From positions 1 to 64,000 of the forward strand of contig JACKPH010000002.1 in the NCBI GenBank assembly GCA_024233675.1: a stretch of DNA of 64,000 nucleotides, in the 5' to 3' direction. The notes under the pieces are model-generated. The model was given only the letters and a program-made list of their open reading frames with translations, was not told the DNA's origin and did no database searches. Origin of the DNA: Thermotogae bacterium (GTDB lineage: Bacteria; Thermotogota; Thermotogae; Petrotogales; Petrotogaceae). This document shows, one piece after another, positions 59,575 through 64,000 of the stretch. The position numbers were made by a program, and so were the translations under genes. The first letter of the stretch is position 1. Every line of letters begins with the position of its first letter.

Positions 59575-59602
59575 AAAAGGGACGGATATGCCGTCCCTTT
59601 TA
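59575..59602 (-). terminator. Hairpin between binding-protein and permease genes
   Basis: AAAAGGGACGG-ATATG-CCGTCCCTTTT, 11 pairs, 14 bases after the binding-protein stop. Likely a partial terminator or RNA-stability element that makes the binding protein more abundant than the permeases. Confidence 0.75.
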
Positions 59603-59615
59603 TAAAAAGACTATA

Positions 59616-60854
59616 TTAATTGCCTACTATCTGTTTAAGCTCTTTTGCCATTCTTGTAACTGCATCTTCAGCTTTATACTGTCCGGTTAAAACACCGTAT
59701 GTATATCTCTGAATAGCATCAGAAACTTCAGAGTATACTGCTGTTACAGGTCTTGGTTCGGCACTTATAAAAACGTCGTATAAATCAACAACAAAAGGTG
59801 CTTCTTCTTTTATTTTTGCATCTGAATAAGCTGATTTCATTGTCGGATTCTGTCCGGCATATGTGGCTCTTTCAACCTGCTGATCATATGCAGTAAGATA
59901 TTTAACAAGTTTTTTTGCTGCATCTATCTGAGCTTTTGAAGAATTTTTATTTATTCCTAAATTCCATCCGCCAAGAGTTGCCGAATGTCTTCCGTTATCT
60001 CCCATAGGTACAGGTACTATACCTACTTTACCTTTTACAGGTGAATCAGAAGCATTTGCTAAAGGCCATGCATAAGGCCAGTTTCTCATAAAAACAGCAT
60101 TTCCGTTCTGGAACTGTCTTCTTGCTTCTTCTTCCATATATGTTGTTACACCTTTCGGAGTAACACCGTCATCTATTAATTTTTTCATAAATTTCAGTGC
60201 AGCAACTGTTTTATCATAATTTTCAGCATTATCAACAACAACTTTTCCGTTATCAATAATTTCTCCGCCGAAAGAATGTACAAATTCCATTACATCACAT
60301 GTTAAACCTTCATATTTTGCACCCTGCCATACAAAACCATCTATAAATTCATTTTCGGAAATATCTTTTGCTATATTATAAAGTTCATTCCACGTATTAG
60401 GTGCATCATAACCGTATTTTTCAAGTAAATCTTTTCTGTAATACATAAATCCCGCATCTGTAAACCAGGGAGCTGCAACTATTTTATCATCAACAACATT
60501 TGATTTTATAGTTCCTTCAAGGAAACCGTCAAAACCAAAATAATCATAATCAGGTTTTAAATCAACAAGAAACGGTGCAAATTCTGCCGGCCATACAACA
60601 TCAAGCATCAGAACAACAGGATCCGGAGTACCTGATGCAAGATAAGTTACGTATAAATCATGTCTTGCAGTTGAAGAATTAGGCATAGGAAGAATCTGAA
60701 CATTTATATCAGGATTTTCTTCCATAAATCTCTGAATCTGTATGTTTGTCAGTTCAAGTTCTTTACCTACAGCTCCAGCAGTCATTGTAATAGTAACTGC
60801 AAAAGAACTTATAAAAAACGATAATAAAGTTACAAAAAGTAGTAATTTTTTCAT
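59616..60854 (-). CDS. Sugar ABC transporter substrate-binding protein
   Basis: A 412-residue exported cluster-B (family 1) binding protein. Signal peptide 1-19, then TITMTAGAVGKELELTNIQI, PDPVVLMLDVVWPAEFAP and WPYAWPLANASDSPVKGKVGIVPVP, as in ThuE/MalE-like trehalose/maltose or multi-sugar proteins. No lipobox cysteine is seen, so it is probably free in the periplasm. First gene of the operon. Confidence 0.9.
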   Translation of the reverse strand: MKKLLLFVTLLSFFISSFAVTITMTAGAVGKELELTNIQIQRFMEENPDINVQILPMPNSSTARHDLYVTYLASGTPDPVVLMLDVVWPAEFAPFLVDLKPDYDYFGFDGFLEGTIKSNVVDDKIVAAPWFTDAGFMYYRKDLLEKYGYDAPNTWNELYNIAKDISENEFIDGFVWQGAKYEGLTCDVMEFVHSFGGEIIDNGKVVVDNAENYDKTVAALKFMKKLIDDGVTPKGVTTYMEEEARRQFQNGNAVFMRNWPYAWPLANASDSPVKGKVGIVPVPMGDNGRHSATLGGWNLGINKNSSKAQIDAAKKLVKYLTAYDQQVERATYAGQNPTMKSAYSDAKIKEEAPFVVDLYDVFISAEPRPVTAVYSEVSDAIQRYTYGVLTGQYKAEDAVTRMAKELKQIVGN

Positions 60855-60978
60855 ATAACCACACCCCCAGCTAAGATATATTTTTTCAAATGTAAAATAA
60901 AGTTTTTTTTATTCATACAATTACATTATAGTTTTAACAGAGTAATTTTTAAAGTTTAATTATGGTATTTTATATAGA

Positions 60979-60995
60979 TTTATTTCTGAAATAAA
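60979..60995. promoter_or_regulatory. Perfect inverted repeat between divergent sugar operons
   Basis: TTTATTTC-T-GAAATAAA, eight-base arms around a central T, in the 242-base gap between the binding-protein gene and the kinase gene. Its position suits an operator for both directions; regulator unknown. TATAAT at 61053-61058 may be the -10 of the kinase gene. Nothing else recognised in the gap. Confidence 0.45.
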
Positions 60996-61096
60996 AGAAT
61001 TATTTTAATTTTTCTTTTAATTTCTCATTATAAATAATAAAAATTTTTTTGATATAATTGTTTTATAAAGAAAAAATTTTTTAAGGGGTTGAAATC

Positions 61097-62014
61097 ATGG
61101 ATTTTACAGCTTTTGGAGAAGTTTTAATAGATATGATATCTGATGATTATGAAAAATGTCTTGCTGATGTTAAATCTTTTAACAAATATTTCGGCGGTTC
61201 CCCGGCGAATATAGCTGTCAATCTTTCTAAACAAGGCTTTAAAACAAGGATTATATCAAAAACAGGAAATGATTTTTTCGGTGATTTTATTTCATCCTAT
61301 CTGAAAAATAACGGTGTCAATACTGATAATATTATAAGAAGTCCGGAAAATAATACAGATATTGTTTTTGTTCTGAAATCGAAAGATAATCCTCAGTTCT
61401 ACCCTTACAGATCTTCCACACTTAATCTTGAAATTCCTTACAATTATGAAGAATTAATAAATAATACCAAAATATTCCATTTCTCTTTTTGGTCTATTTC
61501 TTCTGATAAAAATTTAATTAATACAAAAAAAATGATTTCATATGCTTTTTCAGAAAATAAAATAATAGGATTTGATCCTAATTACAGAAAAATTCTATCT
61601 CATAATTCTGATAATATAAAAGATATACTAAAAAGTTTTCTTAAATACACAACTTTAATAAAACCATCTGAAGATGACTGTTTTCATATTTTCGGAGAAA
61701 TGTCCGAAAATTCTTATATAGATATTTTACATGATATGGGTGCACAAAATATTATTATGACTCTCGGAAAAAATGGTTATATAGTTTCTGACGGTAAAAA
61801 AAGAATAAAGTATAAAAGTGCTGCCACTCAGGTTATTGATACAACAGGTGCCGGTGATGCTTTCTGGACAGGAACATACATAGGTCTTTTAAATTCGGAA
61901 AATATTTTTGATTCTGCTTTTATAGGTAATATTTTTGCTGCTGAAAAATTAAAATCAACAGGATCTGTAGCAGAAATAGAAAATTATAAAACTCTTATAA
62001 AAAAATATTTGTGA
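61097..62014 (+). CDS. PfkB-family carbohydrate kinase (fructokinase-like)
   Basis: A 305-residue ribokinase-fold kinase. Substrate loop FGGSPANIAVNLSKQGF near 32-48, and the anion hole/catalytic base DTTGAGDAFWTGT with Asp254. It looks like a fructokinase or 2-keto-3-deoxygluconate kinase. Three bases separate its stop reading from overlap with the glycosyltransferase region, so the two form an operon. ATG with AAGGGGTTGAAATC. Confidence 0.87.
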   Translation: MDFTAFGEVLIDMISDDYEKCLADVKSFNKYFGGSPANIAVNLSKQGFKTRIISKTGNDFFGDFISSYLKNNGVNTDNIIRSPENNTDIVFVLKSKDNPQFYPYRSSTLNLEIPYNYEELINNTKIFHFSFWSISSDKNLINTKKMISYAFSENKIIGFDPNYRKILSHNSDNIKDILKSFLKYTTLIKPSEDDCFHIFGEMSENSYIDILHDMGAQNIIMTLGKNGYIVSDGKKRIKYKSAATQVIDTTGAGDAFWTGTYIGLLNSENIFDSAFIGNIFAAEKLKSTGSVAEIENYKTLIKKYL

Positions 62015-62028
62015 ATGGGAGGAATTAT

Positions 62029-63444
62029 ATGAAAATACTTTTTTTTAATCCTCAGGGAAATTTTGACAAATATGATTCCCATATGACTGAACATCCTGAT
62101 TTTGGAGGACAGTTAATATATGTTAAGGAACTTGCCGGAAATATATCTGAAATCTCAGAAAATATTTCTGTTGATATAGTAACAAGAAGAATAAATGATC
62201 CCGACTGGTCTGAATTTTCCGGTGAAATCGATTATATACCGGGTTATAAAAAAATGAGAATAATACGTATAAAATCAGGACCCGGTAAATTTCTCAGAAA
62301 AGAAGAACTATGGCCATATATAGATGAATACGTAAATAACATAATTGATTTTTATAAAAATGATATGCCTGATTTTGTTACGGCACATTACGGTGACGGA
62401 GGTCTTGCCGCCTGTAAATTTTCATACTTAACCGGAATTCCGTTTACATTTACAGGTCATTCACTCGGAGCACAGAAAATTGATAAAATGAATTTAAATA
62501 AAAATAACTTTGAAGAAATTAATAACTATTATAATTTTGAAATGAGAATAAACGCGGAAAGAAATTCAATAAAAAATGCAGCAAGAATAATAACCTCAAC
62601 TAATCAGGAAAGATTTGAACAGTATTCACATAAATTATACGAAGGCTGTGCCGATTTAAATGATAATAAAAAATTCTCAGTTATTTCTCCGGGAGTCAAT
62701 ACAGAGATTTTTAATCCTGAAAATAAATGTGATGATATTTTAAAATCAGCAATAGAAAAAAATATACGCCGGGATAGACCGTATATCATACTTTCAAGCA
62801 GATTTGATGAGAAAAAAAATCATTTTACCGCCGTAAAAGCCTATGCGGAATCTGATTTCCTTAAAAAAAATTATTATATGGTTTTATTTATAAGAAATAT
62901 AGAAAATCCTTATAATTATGAATATTTAAATACAAAAGAAAAAAATATTTTAGCACCTATAATAAAAATTATACTTGATAATAATCTTACTCAAAATATA
63001 TTTTTTCTTGATATAAAGTCGCAAAAAGATCTTGCAAAAACATATAATTATTTTTATGAATTAAAATCTCTTTTTCTCCTTCCTTCATTTTACGAACCTT
63101 TCGGATTGGCACCTATAGAAGCTGCCGCCTGCCGCCTGCCGGTTGTTGCAACAAAAAACGGAGGTCCTGCCGATATTTTCAGAGATAACTCCGGAATACT
63201 TGTAGATCCTTCTGATACTGAAAGTATTGTTTCCGGAATTAAAAAAATTTATGAAAATTATAATTATTTTTCAGAAAGAGGTTATCGCTTAGTTATAAAT
63301 AATTACACATGGAAAACAACCGCAGAAAAATATTTAAAAGAAATAACAGATATTATTTCAGAAAATAAAAATAACCCTATAATTATTGATTACAAAGAAA
63401 ATATTGTAAAAAATTATATTAATAAAAAAACAGGAGAAAAATAA
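62029..63444 (+). CDS. GT4-family glycosyltransferase, sucrose-phosphate-synthase-like
   Basis: A 471-residue retaining glycosyltransferase. The GGQLIYVKEL loop near 27-36 and TAHYGDGG resemble sucrose-phosphate or mannosylfructose-phosphate synthases, and the C-terminal YEPFGLAPIEAAACRLPVVATKNGG has the E-x7-E pair. Transfers a sugar from an NDP-sugar to fructose-6-phosphate or a related acceptor in that family. Start ATG 62029 has GGGAGGAATTAT. No sucrose-phosphate phosphatase is visible nearby. Confidence 0.87.
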   Translation: MKILFFNPQGNFDKYDSHMTEHPDFGGQLIYVKELAGNISEISENISVDIVTRRINDPDWSEFSGEIDYIPGYKKMRIIRIKSGPGKFLRKEELWPYIDEYVNNIIDFYKNDMPDFVTAHYGDGGLAACKFSYLTGIPFTFTGHSLGAQKIDKMNLNKNNFEEINNYYNFEMRINAERNSIKNAARIITSTNQERFEQYSHKLYEGCADLNDNKKFSVISPGVNTEIFNPENKCDDILKSAIEKNIRRDRPYIILSSRFDEKKNHFTAVKAYAESDFLKKNYYMVLFIRNIENPYNYEYLNTKEKNILAPIIKIILDNNLTQNIFFLDIKSQKDLAKTYNYFYELKSLFLLPSFYEPFGLAPIEAAACRLPVVATKNGGPADIFRDNSGILVDPSDTESIVSGIKKIYENYNYFSERGYRLVINNYTWKTTAEKYLKEITDIISENKNNPIIIDYKENIVKNYINKKTGEK

Positions 63445-63462
63445 ATTTCTCCTGTTTTTTTA
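63425..63462. terminator. Convergent terminator at right edge
   Basis: AAAAAACAGGAGAAA and TTTCTCCTGTTTTTT arms, about 15 pairs, spanning the glycosyltransferase stop and ending near the stop of the minus-strand protein. Confidence 0.85.
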
Positions 63463-63464
63463 TT

Positions 63465-64000
63465 TTAGAAACTATATGCAGCTCCGAATTCAACTTTATT
63501 ACCGAATACAGGATCTCCTGATTCTATTTTATCAAAATATGTTATATAAGAAACATTTAATCCTTCAAGTATAGGATAAGAAACTACAAGTTCAGCTTTT
63601 GTATTGCTGTCAAATAAACCGTCTTTTAATTCTAATATTGTATTTCCGTCTGATATATTTCTTCTGTACATTCCGTTTATAATAAAAGGATATTCTTCAA
63701 AAGGACTGTTGAATGAAAAATCAGCATTTATTTTCTGATTCTGAAGACTTTCAAAACTTCCTTTTATGTCATAAGAATATCTTGCTGACGCTGATACTAA
63801 ATCATTAAAATCAAAAACAAATTCTGTTAGTCCTCCGAATCTTGTATCTTCTTCGGAAAGAAGTTTAGCATAGTTATCTCCTGATTCATAATCCCAGTCA
63901 ACATATCCTAAAACAGCTTCAGGACTTATTAAAATAACAGGTAAAGATCTTAGTCTTATCATACCTAAATCCCAAATTGCACCTGCTCCTGCAAGATAAC
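63465..64000 (-). CDS. Outer-membrane beta-barrel-like protein (C-terminal part, cut by window edge)
   Basis: The reading frame stays open to the last base, so the start lies beyond the window; a full-length reading from an internal ATG at 63962 is not justified. At least 178 residues are present, with repeated short amphipathic strands, Gly/Asp loops (DWDYESGDN, NISDGNT) and a C-terminal aromatic strand ending YSF, like outer-membrane barrels. Family not recognised. Confidence 0.7.
   Translation of the reverse strand, partial: YLAGAGAIWDLGMIRLRSLPVILISPEAVLGYVDWDYESGDNYAKLLSEEDTRFGGLTEFVFDFNDLVSASARYSYDIKGSFESLQNQKINADFSFNSPFEEYPFIINGMYRRNISDGNTILELKDGLFDSNTKAELVVSYPILEGLNVSYITYFDKIESGDPVFGNKVEFGAAYSF

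Overview
The window is a compact, very AT-rich bacterial chromosome segment. It carries most of two rRNA operons, five tRNA genes, tmRNA and about 66 protein genes, with short intergenic gaps. No prophage, insertion sequence or CRISPR array was seen. The 16S opening (GGGTGAACGCTGGCGGCGCG), sugar ABC transporters, outer-membrane-like beta proteins, an apolipoprotein N-acyltransferase and low-GC codon use together suggest a mesophilic member of the Thermotogota, probably Petrotogaceae (Geotoga/Oceanotoga-like). This is inference from reading; no database was searched.

Layout. 1-1241 is the 5' part of one rRNA operon (minus strand) with leader and promoter; 48348-49588 is an apparently identical copy belonging to a complete operon 16S-tRNA-Ala-23S-5S (49368 down to 44635). 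Between them: a MoxR/VWA pair and the ribosome-quality-control factor RqcH (1.3-5.1 kb); small metabolic and secreted proteins, a phospholipase D-like protein and a 1-Cys peroxiredoxin (5.3-8.9 kb); tRNA-Lys followed by infC-rpmI-rplT (10.2-11.6 kb); DNA repair and membrane genes, gatC and yraN (11.6-16.6 kb); two flavoproteins and a SagB-like nitroreductase (16.7-20.3 kb); an Lsa/CplR-like ABC-F gene behind an elaborate leader (20.4-22.3 kb); exoIII, a half-size ferritin-like protein, hydrolases and HU (22.3-30.3 kb); tmRNA, recN and a PP-loop protein (30.4-34.1 kb); MATE, 2-hydroxyacid dehydrogenase, Lnt and a FtsX/LolD-type ABC pair (34-42.9 kb); a second HU and a ROK regulator (43-44.4 kb). 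Right of the rRNA: ylxQ-infB, a fused SsuC-SsuB-like ABC protein, HtrA and glmM (convergent), then a MalEFG-type sugar importer divergent from a PfkB kinase and a sucrose-phosphate-synthase-like glycosyltransferase, and a truncated outer-membrane-like protein at the right edge.

Most notable. (1) The MalG-type permease at 57222-58640 carries two PDZ domains inserted after its first membrane helix; the second closely matches a PDZ domain of the HtrA protease encoded 1.4 kb away. (2) The ABC-F gene is preceded by a 17-codon leader peptide, two strong terminators and a perfect alternative antiterminator stem: a textbook ribosome-sensing attenuator. (3) infC-rpmI-rplT has a leader with a terminator and a competing antiterminator, consistent with L20-type autoregulation. 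(4) A PP-loop gene appears to start at AUA. The window is rich in translation and rescue functions: tmRNA, RqcH, ABC-F, IF-2, IF-3, L20, L35 and GatC.
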